Shown here: positions 1 through 8,275 of the stretch, piece after piece
How the letters are laid out: every line of letters starts with the position of its first letter
How positions within the stretch are numbered: position 1 is the stretch's first letter
Assembly (NCBI RefSeq): GCF_052076145.1
Contig: NZ_CP197246.1
Location: forward strand, 5,642,001 to 5,706,000
Reading direction: 5' to 3'
DNA: 64,000 bases
Source of the DNA: Kitasatospora sp052076145
GTDB taxonomy: Bacteria > Actinomycetota > Actinomycetes > Streptomycetales > Streptomycetaceae
Notes under the pieces: generated by a model
Seen by the model: the letters and a program-made list of their open reading frames with translations, nothing else
The model's database searches: none
What the model was told of the DNA's origin: nothing
Translations under genes and position numbers: made by a program

Positions 1-686
1 TCGCCCCCGGCGACGAGGTGATCGGGTACGTCCGCAAGGACTCGATCGAGCACGGTACGTACGCCGAGCTGGTCTCCGCCCCCGTCCGCACCCTTGCCCG
101 CAAGCCCGCCGCCCTCGACTGGGCCGCCGCCGGCGGTCTCCCGCTCGCCGGGCTCACCGCCTACCAGGGGCTGGTCAAGGCGCTGGCCCTGCAGCCCGGC
201 GAGACGGTGCTGATCCACGCCGCCGCGGGCGGCGTCGGCAGCCTCGCCGTGCAGATCGCCAAGGCCCTTGGAGCCCGCGTCATCGGCACCGCCAGTGAAC
301 GCAACCACGCCTACCTGCGCGGGCTCGGCGCCGAGCCGGTCAGCTACGGCGACGGCCTCGCCGACCGCGTCCGGGCACTCGCCCCCGACGGCGTCGACGC
401 GGCCTTCGACCTGGTCGGCGGGGGAGCCGTCGAGGTCTCCGCCGGGCTGCTCAGGACACCGGGACGGATCGCCTCGATCACCGACTACGGCGTGGTCGCG
501 GCCGGCGGCCGCTACATCTTCGTCCGCCCGGACGCCGCCGACCTCACCGCCCTCGCCGAGCTGGCCGACGCCGGGCAGCTCACCGTGCCCGTCGCCTCCA
601 CCTTCCCGCTCTCCCAGGCCGCCAGCGCCCAGGCCCTGAACGCCGAGGGCCGGACCAGGGGGAAGATCGTCCTGTTGGTGGACTGA
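1..686 (+). CDS. Zinc-type alcohol dehydrogenase / quinone oxidoreductase, 3' part
   Basis: The frame is open from the window edge (A-P-G-D-E-V-I-G-Y), so the 5' end lies outside; the GTG at 18 is probably internal. The visible part holds the nucleotide-binding half of a medium-chain dehydrogenase/reductase: the HAAAGGVGSLAVQIAKALGA Rossmann glycine motif, then the typical V-I-G-T-A and D-L-V-G-G segments. No cysteine cluster for a structural zinc is seen in this part, which favours the zinc-free NADPH:quinone reductase branch. The substrate cannot be told. It ends 87 bp before an Lrp-type regulator on the same strand. Confidence 0.85.
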   Translation, partial: APGDEVIGYVRKDSIEHGTYAELVSAPVRTLARKPAALDWAAAGGLPLAGLTAYQGLVKALALQPGETVLIHAAAGGVGSLAVQIAKALGARVIGTASERNHAYLRGLGAEPVSYGDGLADRVRALAPDGVDAAFDLVGGGAVEVSAGLLRTPGRIASITDYGVVAAGGRYIFVRPDAADLTALAELADAGQLTVPVASTFPLSQAASAQALNAEGRTRGKIVLLVD

Positions 687-773
687 CCAGGATTATTCGC
701 CAGAATGGGAGCGGCGAGTCGTTTCTGCAGCGGCCCGCCGCAGACCGGCAGCAACCAGTGGAGCCCCGCACGC

Positions 774-1238
774 ATGAGCACGAGTAGACCGCCCGAGCTG
801 GGCGGGGCCGCCCTGGACGAGACCGACCGCCTCCTCCTGAGCCACCTGAGCCGGGACGGCCGCGCCTCCTACGCCGAGATCGGCATGCTCGCCAACCTCT
901 CCGCCACCGCCGTCCGCCGCCGGATCGACCGGCTGCGCTCCCGGGGCGTCGTCCGGGGCTTCACCGTCGTCCTCGACCCGGCCCTGCTCGGCTGGCGGAC
1001 GGAGGCCTTCGTCGAGGTCTACTGCCGCGAACGCACCGCCCCCGAGGAGATCCTCGCCAGCCTCCGGCAGTTCCCCGAGGTCGTCGCCGCCTGGACGGTC
1101 ACCGGCGACCCCGACGCGCTCGTCCACCTCCGGGCCGCCGACACCCGGCATCTGGAGGCCGTCATCGAACGCATCCGCAAGGAGCCCGGAGTCCAGCGCA
1201 GCCGCAGCTCGGTGGTCCTCTCCCAGCTGATCGGCTGA
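774..1238 (+). CDS. Lrp/AsnC-family transcriptional regulator
   Basis: 154 aa. An N-terminal winged helix-turn-helix (L-D-E-T-D-R-L-L-L, then N-L-S-A-T-A-V-R-R-R-I-D-R-L) is followed by the RAM effector-binding domain (W-T-V-T-G-D-P-D-A-L-V-H-L). I chose the ATG at 774 because the Lrp fold begins about 12 residues later; an ATG at 705 in the same frame would add 23 residues of low-quality sequence. Family members sense amino acids and often control the adjacent gene. The next gene is a PLP amino-acid decarboxylase, so local control is likely; a candidate operator lies between them. Confidence 0.88.
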   Translation: MSTSRPPELGGAALDETDRLLLSHLSRDGRASYAEIGMLANLSATAVRRRIDRLRSRGVVRGFTVVLDPALLGWRTEAFVEVYCRERTAPEEILASLRQFPEVVAAWTVTGDPDALVHLRAADTRHLEAVIERIRKEPGVQRSRSSVVLSQLIG

Positions 1239-1263
1239 CGCCCGCCGGGCCACCTTGCGAGCC

Positions 1264-1282
1264 TGCGCAGGAAAGCTGCGCA
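1264..1282. promoter_or_regulatory. Inverted repeat, candidate Lrp-type operator
   Basis: TGCGCAG, 5 nt spacer, CTGCGCA: a perfect 7-bp inverted repeat in the 185-bp gap between the Lrp gene and the decarboxylase, followed by two close copies of CGAAT (1291-1306). No regulator is shown to bind it; the Lrp product is the obvious candidate because it is the neighbour. Confidence 0.4.
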
Positions 1283-1423
1283 TCCGTACTCGAATGCGCT
1301 CGAATCCTGCCTGAGCAGCCGGGTTCCGACGCGCGCCCGGACGGGCCCGCTGCCTACGCTGATCATGTCCGGCAGGCCCCGTCCGCCCCGGTCGTCCCGA
1401 GACCCTCAGCGAGAGGCACCACC

Positions 1424-2791
1424 GTGTCCGCAGCACCCAACCGCATGCACCGGCCCGACAACGAGCTGGTCGACCTGGTGTTCGACTACATGCGCGAGCG
1501 GCTGCAGTACGACCCCGTGCCGCTCGACCACCCCGGTGACGGCGACCACCTGCGCACCCACCTGGCCGGGCTGCTGAACGAGCACGGCAACAACGCCGCC
1601 GACGTGCTCAAGCTCTACGACCACGAGCTGTCCCGCGCCGTCATCTCCGCCGACAGCCCGCGCTACCTCTCCTTCATCCCCTGCGCCCCGACCAAGGCCG
1701 CGCTGCTCTTCGACATGGTCGTCTCCTGCGCCTCGCTGCAGGGCATCTCCTGGCTGGAGGCGGCCGGCGCGATCGCCGCCGAGAACCAGGTGCTGCGCCT
1801 GATAGCCGACCGGGCCGGGCTGCCCGACACGGCGGGCGGCACCTTCGTCTCCGGCGGCTCGGCGGGCAACCTCTCCGCCCTCGTCGTCGCCCGGGACACC
1901 GCCCGCCGCAAGCTGGGCGTGGGCCCGGAGGTGCGGCTGCGGGTGGCCGTCGCCGACCAGGTGCACTCCTCGGTAAAGAACACCTTCAACATCATCGGCG
2001 TCGAGGCCTTCCCCGTCCCGGCCGTCGACCGCCGCTTCACCGGCGAGGCGCTGCGCGCCGCGCTGGCCGCCGACCCGAACCCGGAGACGGTGATCGCGGT
2101 CGTCGGCACGGCCGGCACCACCAACGAGGGCATTGTCGACGACCTCCAGGGCCTCTCCGAGGTCACCCGTGAGCGTGGTCTCTGGTTCCACGTCGACGGT
2201 GCGTACGGCGGCGCCGGGCTCTTCGCCCCCTCCGTGCGGGAGCGCTACAACGGCATCGAGCACGCCGACTCCTTCGTCGTCGACCCGCACAAGTGGCTCT
2301 TCGCGCCCTTCGACTGCGCGGCGCTGCTCTACCGCAACCCGCAGCTCGCCCGCGCCGTGCACACCCAGGACGCCTCCTACCTGGACGTCCTGCACACCGA
2401 GGGCGACGAGTGGAACCCCACCGACTACGCCTACCACCTCACCCGCCGCGCCCGCGGCCTGCCGCTCTGGTTCTCGCTCGCGGTGCACGGCACCCAGGCG
2501 TACACCGACGCGATCGAGGAGGGCCTCAAGCTGGCCCGGGACACCGCCCAGGTGATCCGCGACACCGAGCACCTTGAGCTGCTGCAGGACCCGCAGCTCT
2601 CCGCCGTCTGCTTCCGCCGCAAGGGCTGGACCAACGCCGACTACTACCGCTGGTCGCAGCAGCTGCTCGCCGACCAGATCGGCTTCGTCACCCCCACCGG
2701 CTGGGACGGCGAGACCGTCGCCCGGTTCGCCTTCCTGCACCCGGGCACCACGATGGAGATGGTCCACGAGATCCTCGCCACCATGGCGTGA
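1424..2791 (+). CDS. PLP-dependent group II decarboxylase (amino-acid decarboxylase)
   Basis: 455 aa. It has the fold-type I decarboxylase signature: HVDGAYGG (Asp258, which pairs with the PLP ring nitrogen) and DPHKWLFAPFDC, where Lys290 is the expected PLP Schiff-base residue. Members decarboxylate aromatic amino acids, glutamate or 2,4-diaminobutyrate; the substrate is not readable from these motifs. The GTG start at 1424 has GAGAGG just upstream. The upstream Lrp regulator suggests amino-acid-responsive control. The gene converges on the GNAT gene with only 4 bp between the stops. Confidence 0.9.
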   Translation: MSAAPNRMHRPDNELVDLVFDYMRERLQYDPVPLDHPGDGDHLRTHLAGLLNEHGNNAADVLKLYDHELSRAVISADSPRYLSFIPCAPTKAALLFDMVVSCASLQGISWLEAAGAIAAENQVLRLIADRAGLPDTAGGTFVSGGSAGNLSALVVARDTARRKLGVGPEVRLRVAVADQVHSSVKNTFNIIGVEAFPVPAVDRRFTGEALRAALAADPNPETVIAVVGTAGTTNEGIVDDLQGLSEVTRERGLWFHVDGAYGGAGLFAPSVRERYNGIEHADSFVVDPHKWLFAPFDCAALLYRNPQLARAVHTQDASYLDVLHTEGDEWNPTDYAYHLTRRARGLPLWFSLAVHGTQAYTDAIEEGLKLARDTAQVIRDTEHLELLQDPQLSAVCFRRKGWTNADYYRWSQQLLADQIGFVTPTGWDGETVARFAFLHPGTTMEMVHEILATMA

Positions 2792-2795
2792 GTGC

Positions 2796-3713
2796 TCAGA
2801 GGAAGGCGCCGTTCGGGATGTACGGCGCCGGGGGCTTCATCCCCCGGACGGCCAGATAGCCCTCCGTGCCGAGCGCGAGGCCCAGATCGAGACCCACGTC
2901 GACCGCCCACTCCTGGTCGGCGGTGAGGTACTCGACCTGGGCCTCGGTGCCGTCCGGGACGCGGGCCAGCGCCTCGCGGAGCAGCCGGGTGGCGATCCGC
3001 TTGGAGGTCGCCGCGAGGAGCTTCACACCGCCGCCGTCGCGGTAGCAGTACCCGCTCCCGGCCAGGGTGTCCGCGATCAGCAGCTCCTCGAAGTGGGCCA
3101 GCATGAAGGCGTGGTCCGGGCCGTGGGCGGAGCCCCGCAGCCGTCGGTCGATCGAGTCCAGCAGATGGGTCTGGGCGGCGCCGCCGGGGTGCACGGGGAT
3201 GTCGCCCGGGTCCAGCAGCCGGGTGCGGTCGACCTTGCCGGTCAGCCGCATCGTCGGGTGCAGGGTGAACCCGGCCTGCCGGTAGCGGCGGGCCGCGGCG
3301 GGCGAGGGCGAGGCGCACAGCAGCCCCCGCAGGCAGCCCCGGCCGTGCCCGGCGGCCCGCTCCAGCAGCATCCGGCCGACCCCCGAGCCCTGCGCGCCGG
3401 GCAGCACCGCGAACAGCGACAGCATCCAGACACCCTCCCGCCGCAGCGACAGCGCCGCACCGACCGGCCGGCCGTCCTGCTCGGCTATCCAGCAGCCGCC
3501 CGGGTCCGTCCTGGTCAGGTGCCGGGTCCTGGCCAGCCGCAGCACCTCGGCCGCCGGGTCGGGGCCGAGGGCAGGGCCGGGGCCGGGGCCGGGGCCGGGA
3601 CGAGTGTCGGGCATCACGTCCGGGCTGTCGTCGAAGGCGCGGCGCACGACGGACTGCACCGCCTCGGCATCGGCTGCGGTGTCCTGGAGTTGGCGAATGA
3701 GCACGGCGTCCAT
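2796..3713 (-). CDS. GNAT-family N-acetyltransferase
   Basis: About 305 aa from the ATG at 3713; an upstream ATG at 3752 would add 13 alanine/proline-rich residues. The GNAT acetyl-CoA signature is seen as L-P-G-A-Q-G-S-G-V-G-R-M-L-L-E (motif A, Q/RxxGxG/A) after a W-I-A-E-Q-D-G-R-P-V-G-A strand. A P-G-P-G-P-G-P stretch (encoded at about 3575-3600) interrupts the N-terminal part. The C-terminal 120 residues form a second domain without an acetyl-CoA motif. The acceptor is unknown. Confidence 0.75.
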   Translation of the reverse strand: MDAVLIRQLQDTAADAEAVQSVVRRAFDDSPDVMPDTRPGPGPGPGPALGPDPAAEVLRLARTRHLTRTDPGGCWIAEQDGRPVGAALSLRREGVWMLSLFAVLPGAQGSGVGRMLLERAAGHGRGCLRGLLCASPSPAAARRYRQAGFTLHPTMRLTGKVDRTRLLDPGDIPVHPGGAAQTHLLDSIDRRLRGSAHGPDHAFMLAHFEELLIADTLAGSGYCYRDGGGVKLLAATSKRIATRLLREALARVPDGTEAQVEYLTADQEWAVDVGLDLGLALGTEGYLAVRGMKPPAPYIPNGAFL

Positions 3714-3865
3714 CCTGGCGGCCGGGGCCGCCGCCCGGGGCCGGAACGGCACGATCGGGCGGTGACCGAGGCCCCGGGGTGTGCGAGCATGGGTGCGTGG
3801 GGGAGTGGGTTGTGAGCAGTACCCCCCAAGAGACCCACCACAGATTCGCCAGGACGGCCGAGCCG

Positions 3866-3892
3866 GGAATTGAAACCGGGCAGCCGCTGGTT
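3866..3892 (+). promoter_or_regulatory. Candidate SigR-type promoter for erpA
   Basis: GGAAT (3866-3870), 19 nt, then GTT (3890-3892) matches the Streptomyces SigR consensus GGAAT-N18/19-GTT exactly. It lies 43 bp before the erpA ATG. SigR is the thiol-oxidative-stress sigma factor, so this would place the Fe-S carrier under disulfide-stress control. This is a sequence match only. Confidence 0.55.
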
Positions 3893-3934
3893 GGCACTGT
3901 CGGCAGATCGCCGTCGAAGACCGGGAGTAAGCAG

Positions 3935-4291
3935 ATGACCGTCCAGGACGAGAAGACCACCGTCGAGAGTGGTCTGCTCCTTACCGATTCCGCTGCGGCC
4001 AAGGTGAAGGGCCTGCTGGACCAGGAGGGCCGTGACGACCTCGCGCTGCGCGTCGCCGTCCAGCCGGGCGGTTGCTCGGGCCTGCGTTACCAGCTGTTCT
4101 TCGACGAGCGCTCGCTCGACGGCGACGTCGTGAAGGACTTCGACGGTGTGAAGGTCGTCACCGACCGGATGAGCGCCCCGTACCTGGGCGGCGCCACCGT
4201 CGACTTCGTCGACACCATCGAGAAGCAGGGCTTCACGATCGACAACCCGAACGCCACCGGCTCCTGCGCCTGCGGCGACAGCTTCAGCTAG
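3935..4291 (+). CDS. erpA: Iron-sulfur cluster insertion protein ErpA (A-type carrier)
   Basis: 118 aa, the usual length. The three cluster-binding cysteines of A-type carriers are present: Cys47 in QPGGCSGLRY, and Cys111 and Cys113 in the C-terminal CACGDSF. The protein receives a nascent cluster and hands it to apo-targets. A longer open frame starts at 3779, but conservation begins at the ATG at 3935. Nearby cluster-dependent products include the Rieske protein QcrA and the [2Fe-2S] protein at 47.9 kb. A SigR-like promoter precedes it and a strong terminator follows. Confidence 0.95.
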   Translation: MTVQDEKTTVESGLLLTDSAAAKVKGLLDQEGRDDLALRVAVQPGGCSGLRYQLFFDERSLDGDVVKDFDGVKVVTDRMSAPYLGGATVDFVDTIEKQGFTIDNPNATGSCACGDSFS

Positions 4292-4332
4292 TCGGCAGCA
4301 CAGCTGATCGGCAGCACAGTCGGTCAGCAGTA

Positions 4333-4377
4333 CGCGAGAGGCGGCCCCGGGATCACCCGGGGCCGCCTCTCGCGTTT
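4333..4377. terminator. Rho-independent-type terminator after erpA
   Basis: A perfect 19-bp stem (4333-4351 with 4356-4374) has a 4-nt loop (ATCA) and is followed by TTT. It sits between the erpA stop and the convergent lipoprotein gene, so it may serve both. Confidence 0.85.
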
Positions 4378-4386
4378 CCGTACGCG

Positions 4387-4989
4387 CTACTGCGGGCCGC
4401 CCGCCGGGCCCGAGTCCAGCGGGACCTCCTGGCCGTTGGACTGGTCGATCACCGTGCGGCCCTCCAGCGGGTGGCTGAGCTGGGTGGTGACGGCGTCCTT
4501 CTTCACCAGCTGGGAGCAGACCCGGCCGGGCGTCGCGGCCTTGGTGACCACCACCCGCACCGACACCTGGCCGGGCTTGGACTCGTCCGCCTTCAGCCCG
4601 TACTGCTCGCAAGTGCCGCCGTAGAAGTAGACGGTCAGCGTCGTCCCCTGGCTGGTGTAACCGAGCGCGGGCAGCAGCTTGACCGGGGCGGGCTCACCGC
4701 TGGCGATGCCCGGGTTGGTCGGGCTGGTGGCCGGGGTGGACGTGCCCGACGTCGGGCTCTGCACCGGCGACTGCGTGGCCGGAGGCGCCGACGGGGTGCC
4801 GGTGGAGCTGCCGGTCGACGGGGTGCCGGCGGAGGTGCTCGCCGGCGGGGTGGTCATCGAGGCGCTGGCCCCCGTGCCTCCGCTGCCCGAGTTGCAGGCG
4901 GTGAGCGCCCCGGCGGCGAGCAGCAGCCCGGCCAGGGCGGCCGCGCGCCGCCTGCGGGCCGCCGGTGCCACTGAGGTGTTCTCGTCCAT
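4387..4989 (-). CDS. Secreted lipoprotein, function unknown
   Basis: About 200 aa from the ATG at 4989. An arginine-rich N-terminus (A-R-R-R-R-A) leads into a hydrophobic helix and the lipobox L-T-A-C, the expected lipid-modified cysteine. A linker of about 70 residues rich in S, T, G and P follows, then a compact C-terminal domain with two cysteines (Y-G-G-T-C-E-Q-Y and G-R-V-C-S-Q-L) that could form a disulfide outside the membrane. I do not recognise the domain. Conservation of the neighbouring erpA and kinase genes suggests a core-genome cell-envelope protein. Confidence 0.75.
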   Translation of the reverse strand: MDENTSVAPAARRRRAAALAGLLLAAGALTACNSGSGGTGASASMTTPPASTSAGTPSTGSSTGTPSAPPATQSPVQSPTSGTSTPATSPTNPGIASGEPAPVKLLPALGYTSQGTTLTVYFYGGTCEQYGLKADESKPGQVSVRVVVTKAATPGRVCSQLVKKDAVTTQLSHPLEGRTVIDQSNGQEVPLDSGPAGGPQ

Positions 4990-5075
4990 GGTGTGCTTCC
5001 TCCAGAGGTCCACGCGTGCCACTCCAGCGGCACTGCGCGGGTTTGACGTGCCTCGGAGGAATTCGGTTCCCGACG

Positions 5076-5312
5076 TCAGTTCGCGTAGTCGGCCATCCCC
5101 GCCACCAGCCGCTGCGCCCGGGACGGTACGGACACCCCGACGGGGATCGTCGCGGCGGGCTCGGGGCGCGGGGCGGGGGAGGGCCAGAACCGGCCCATCC
5201 GGCGCGAGGTGCTGACCAGTGCGTCAAGGCTGTCGGGGTCGCTGTCACCCTTCCCGGTCGCGGGCGCGTACGGGCTGCGGCTCGGCCGCAGGGTGGGGTG
5301 GCTGGGCATCAT
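5076..5312 (-). CDS. Small hypothetical protein (78 aa)
   Basis: A short frame on the minus strand that starts with two Met codons and has GGAG 9 nt upstream. The product has no membrane segment. Its N-terminal half is Pro/Ser-rich and its C-terminal half (S-V-P-S-R-A-Q-R-L-V-A-G-M-A-D-Y) looks more protein-like. It has no overlap with a better candidate and lies 86 bp upstream of the lipoprotein gene on the same strand, so they could be co-transcribed. Function unknown; it could be non-coding. Confidence 0.5.
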   Translation of the reverse strand: MMPSHPTLRPSRSPYAPATGKGDSDPDSLDALVSTSRRMGRFWPSPAPRPEPAATIPVGVSVPSRAQRLVAGMADYAN

Positions 5313-5534
5313 CGCTCATCGCTCCGATCGCACGCGGGGCCGGTCTCCGGCCCCCGTGCTTGTGACCCTAGGCCGCCACGCGGCGCCCGGCCAGAGCTAC
5401 TCCGGGGTAGCCACTCGTACGGGGCGGGCGGCCCCGGGCCCGACTCGCACTAGGGCCGACGGGGCCCGGCCCGGTACCGTGTGGGGGTTCTGTCCACAGC
5501 TCTCGGCCCTGGGCCACCTCTGAGGAGACCTCTC

Positions 5535-6512
5535 GTGCGTATCGCCGTCGCCGGCTCGATCGCAACCGACCACCTGATGACCTTCCCCGGGCGTTTCGCC
5601 GACCAGCTGGTCGCCGAGCAGCTCCACACGGTCTCGCTCTCGTTCCTGGTCGACACCCTCGACATCCGCCGCGGCGGCGTCGCGCCGAACATCGCCTTCG
5701 GCATGGGCGTACTCGGCCTGCGGCCGATCCTGGTCGGCGCCGCCGGTGCGGACTTCGAGGAGTACCGCAGCTGGCTGGGCCGCAACAACGTCGACACCGA
5801 CTCGGTGCACATCTCCGAGACCCGGCACACCGCGCGCTTCATGTGCACCACCGACGAGGACCACAACCAGATCGCCTCGTTCTACACGGGCGCGATGGCC
5901 GAGGCCCGCAACATCGAGCTCAAGCCGGTCGCCGACCGCGTCGGCGGCCTCGACCTCGTCCTGATCGGCGCCGACGACCCGCAGGCGATGGTCCGGCACA
6001 CCCAGGAGTGCCGCACCCGCGGTTACGCCTTCGCCGCCGACCCCTCGCAGCAGCTGGCCCGCCTGGCGGGCGAGGACATCCGCGACATCGTCGACGGCGC
6101 CGCGTACCTCTTCACCAACGAGTACGAGGCCGCGCTGATCGAGAGCAAGACCGGCTGGTCGGGCGAGGAGATCCTCGACCGGGTCGGCACCCGCATCACC
6201 ACCCTCGGCCCCAAGGGCGTCCGGATCGAGCGCAAGGGCGAGCCCGACATCACCGTCGGCTGCCCCTCCGAGGACCGCAAGGCCGACCCGACCGGCGTCG
6301 GCGACGGCTTCCGGGCCGGCTTCCTCGCGGGCCTCTCCTGGGGCTTCGGCCTGGAGCGCTCGGCGCAGCTCGGCTGCATGGTGGCGACCCTGGTCATCGA
6401 GACCGTCGGCACCCAGGAGTACGAGCTGCGCCACAGCACCTTCCTGGAGCGCTTCGCGGTGGCGTACGGAGGAGCGGCCGCGGCCGAGGTCGCCGCGAAG
6501 CTCAGCAAGTAG
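5535..6512 (+). CDS. PfkB-family carbohydrate kinase (adenosine kinase-like)
   Basis: 325 aa. The ribokinase/PfkB fold shows in R-R-G-G-V-A-P-N-I-A-F-G-M near residues 43-55 (the G-G motif) and in the C-terminal signature D-P-T-G-V-G-D-G-F-R-A-G-F, whose Asp is the expected catalytic base. From memory, the M. tuberculosis counterpart at this place (Rv2202c, AdoK) is an unusual PfkB-type adenosine kinase, so adenosine is the first substrate to consider; sugars cannot be excluded. The GTG start at 5535 is chosen because GAGGAGA lies upstream and the fold begins at once. Confidence 0.85.
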   Translation: MRIAVAGSIATDHLMTFPGRFADQLVAEQLHTVSLSFLVDTLDIRRGGVAPNIAFGMGVLGLRPILVGAAGADFEEYRSWLGRNNVDTDSVHISETRHTARFMCTTDEDHNQIASFYTGAMAEARNIELKPVADRVGGLDLVLIGADDPQAMVRHTQECRTRGYAFAADPSQQLARLAGEDIRDIVDGAAYLFTNEYEAALIESKTGWSGEEILDRVGTRITTLGPKGVRIERKGEPDITVGCPSEDRKADPTGVGDGFRAGFLAGLSWGFGLERSAQLGCMVATLVIETVGTQEYELRHSTFLERFAVAYGGAAAAEVAAKLSK

Positions 6513-6534
6513 CCTCACGCCCCGGCTGTGACTG

Positions 6535-7935
6535 TCAGCTGATCCGCTTCACGAGGTAGGCGGTGCCCCGGTCCGCGCCGTAGTCGGCGGCCGGGGCCTC
6601 GCCGACGTACTCCTGCGAGCGCATGCTGCACCAGGCCGGGATGTCGTGCCGCGCCGCCTCGTCGTCGGCCAGGACGGCGATCGTGCCGCCGGGGGTCACG
6701 TCCGTCAGGTGCTTGGCGAGTTCGATGACCGGGAGCGGGCAGAGCTTGCCCAGGGCGTCGATGACCAGGGTCTGCCGCATCGGCGCGACGGGCGGGAGGT
6801 CGAGGCCCAGGGGCGCGCGGATGCCGGCCACCAGGCCGGGGAGGACGTCGAGGAAGCGGTCCACCTCGGCCTCGGAGGCGCCGTACGGGAGCGAGACCCG
6901 GACGTTGCCCTCGGTCAGGACGCCCATCGCGGCCAGCACGTGGCTGGGCGTCAGCGTGCTGGAGGTGCAGGAGGAGCCGGAGGAGACGGCGAAGCCCGCC
7001 CGGTCGAGCTCGGTGAGCAGCACCTCCCCGTCCACGTAGAGGCAGGAGAAGGTGACCAGGTGCGGCAGCCGCCGGGCCGGGTCGCCGACCACCTCGACCT
7101 CGGGGACGAGCTGCGGGACGCGGGCCCGGATGCGCTCGACCAGGGCGTGCAGCCGGGCGTTCGCGGTCTCGGCCTCGGCGCGGACGGCCCGCAGCGAGGC
7201 GGCGGCCGCGACGATCGCGGGGACGTCGACGTACCCGGGGACGCGGCCGTTCTCTCGTTCGTCGGCGGGCAGCGGGGAGGAGTACCGGACGCCCTTGCGG
7301 ACGGCGAGCACGCCGACCCCGGCGGGGCCGCCCCACTTGTGGGCGCTGGCGGTGAGCAGTGACCAGCCGGGCGGGACGGGCAGGCGGCCGGCGCTCTGGG
7401 CGGCGTCGACCAGCAGTGGGACTCCGGCGGCGGCGCAGCGGGCCGCCGTCTCCTCGACGGGCTGGAGGGTGCCGACCTCGTGATTGGCCGTCTGGAGGAC
7501 GGCGAGGGCGGTGTCCTGGCGCAGCTCGTACCCGGCCGGGTCGACGCGGCCGAGGCGGTCGGCGGGGGCGGTGCTGACCTCGCCGCCCTGGGCGAGGTGG
7601 AGTTCGGCGGTGTGCAGCACGCTGGAGTGCTCGACAGCGGAGTGCACCAGGTGGGCGCCGCGGCGGCGGTTGCCCTTCAGGGCGCCCAGCATGCCGAGCT
7701 GGACGGCCTGGGTGCCGCTGCCGGTGAAGGAGATCTCGTCGGGCCGGGCGCCGAGCACCTCGGCGACGGTCTCGCGAGCGGCGTCCAGCAGCATCCGGGC
7801 CTGCCGGCCCGAGCGGTAGAGCCGGGCGGGGTCGGCCCAGCCCTCGTCGAGGGCGGCGAGCAGGGCCTGCCGGGCGACGGGGTGCAGCGGGGCGGTCGAG
7901 GCCACGTCGAAATAGGCTGCGTCGGTAAGAGGCAC
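6535..7935 (-). CDS. Cysteine desulfurase fused to a TusA-like sulfurtransferase domain
   Basis: 466 aa from GTG at 7935 (GGTGGG upstream); a start at 7959 would add 8 residues. Residues 1 to about 380 are a class V PLP enzyme: an HKW lysine (T-A-S-A-H-K-W-G-G-P) for PLP and S-S-G-S-S-C-T-S-S, the mobile persulfide cysteine loop of IscS/NifS-type (group I) desulfurases. The last 75 residues are a TusA domain with L-G-K-L-C-P-L-P-V, the sulfur-accepting CPxP cysteine. The fusion would let sulfur pass from desulfurase to carrier within one chain. It is divergent from ctaC and convergent with the PfkB gene. The final sulfur acceptor is not shown. Confidence 0.9.
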   Translation of the reverse strand: MPLTDAAYFDVASTAPLHPVARQALLAALDEGWADPARLYRSGRQARMLLDAARETVAEVLGARPDEISFTGSGTQAVQLGMLGALKGNRRRGAHLVHSAVEHSSVLHTAELHLAQGGEVSTAPADRLGRVDPAGYELRQDTALAVLQTANHEVGTLQPVEETAARCAAAGVPLLVDAAQSAGRLPVPPGWSLLTASAHKWGGPAGVGVLAVRKGVRYSSPLPADERENGRVPGYVDVPAIVAAAASLRAVRAEAETANARLHALVERIRARVPQLVPEVEVVGDPARRLPHLVTFSCLYVDGEVLLTELDRAGFAVSSGSSCTSSTLTPSHVLAAMGVLTEGNVRVSLPYGASEAEVDRFLDVLPGLVAGIRAPLGLDLPPVAPMRQTLVIDALGKLCPLPVIELAKHLTDVTPGGTIAVLADDEAARHDIPAWCSMRSQEYVGEAPAADYGADRGTAYLVKRIS

Positions 7936-8275
7936 GCGACCCACCCTATTCCGGCTCACTGGCCGTCAGGCAATGACCCTTTTTGTCCGGTTCTCGGAGT
8001 GTCCGACGGTCCGTCACCCATGTGTCGCAGCGCCGTCCCCCGATCGGGTGTGCGAGCCTCGTAAGCCTGCGATGACCTGCGACTCCGTCAGTGCCGGGGC
8101 TGATCGGGTAGCCAGGCGGCGCGTTACCGGGACCTGCCCGTCAGGAGCGCATAAGGCTGGAGTAGGGTTTGGCCCGCATAAGCATTCAAACCGTGCCCGT
8201 GGGCGGGTCGCCGGGGAGGCGCACAGCACTCCTTGGGGCGACGCGATCGCGGGCGAGACTTCGGGAAGGCGCTAC
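7936..8275. other. Divergent intergenic region between the desulfurase-tusA fusion and ctaC
   Basis: 340 bp that must hold both promoters. It contains lower-GC patches (for example around 8150-8200) but no hairpin or operator I can name. Open frames reading through it upstream of ctaC lack protein-like composition. Confidence 0.5.
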
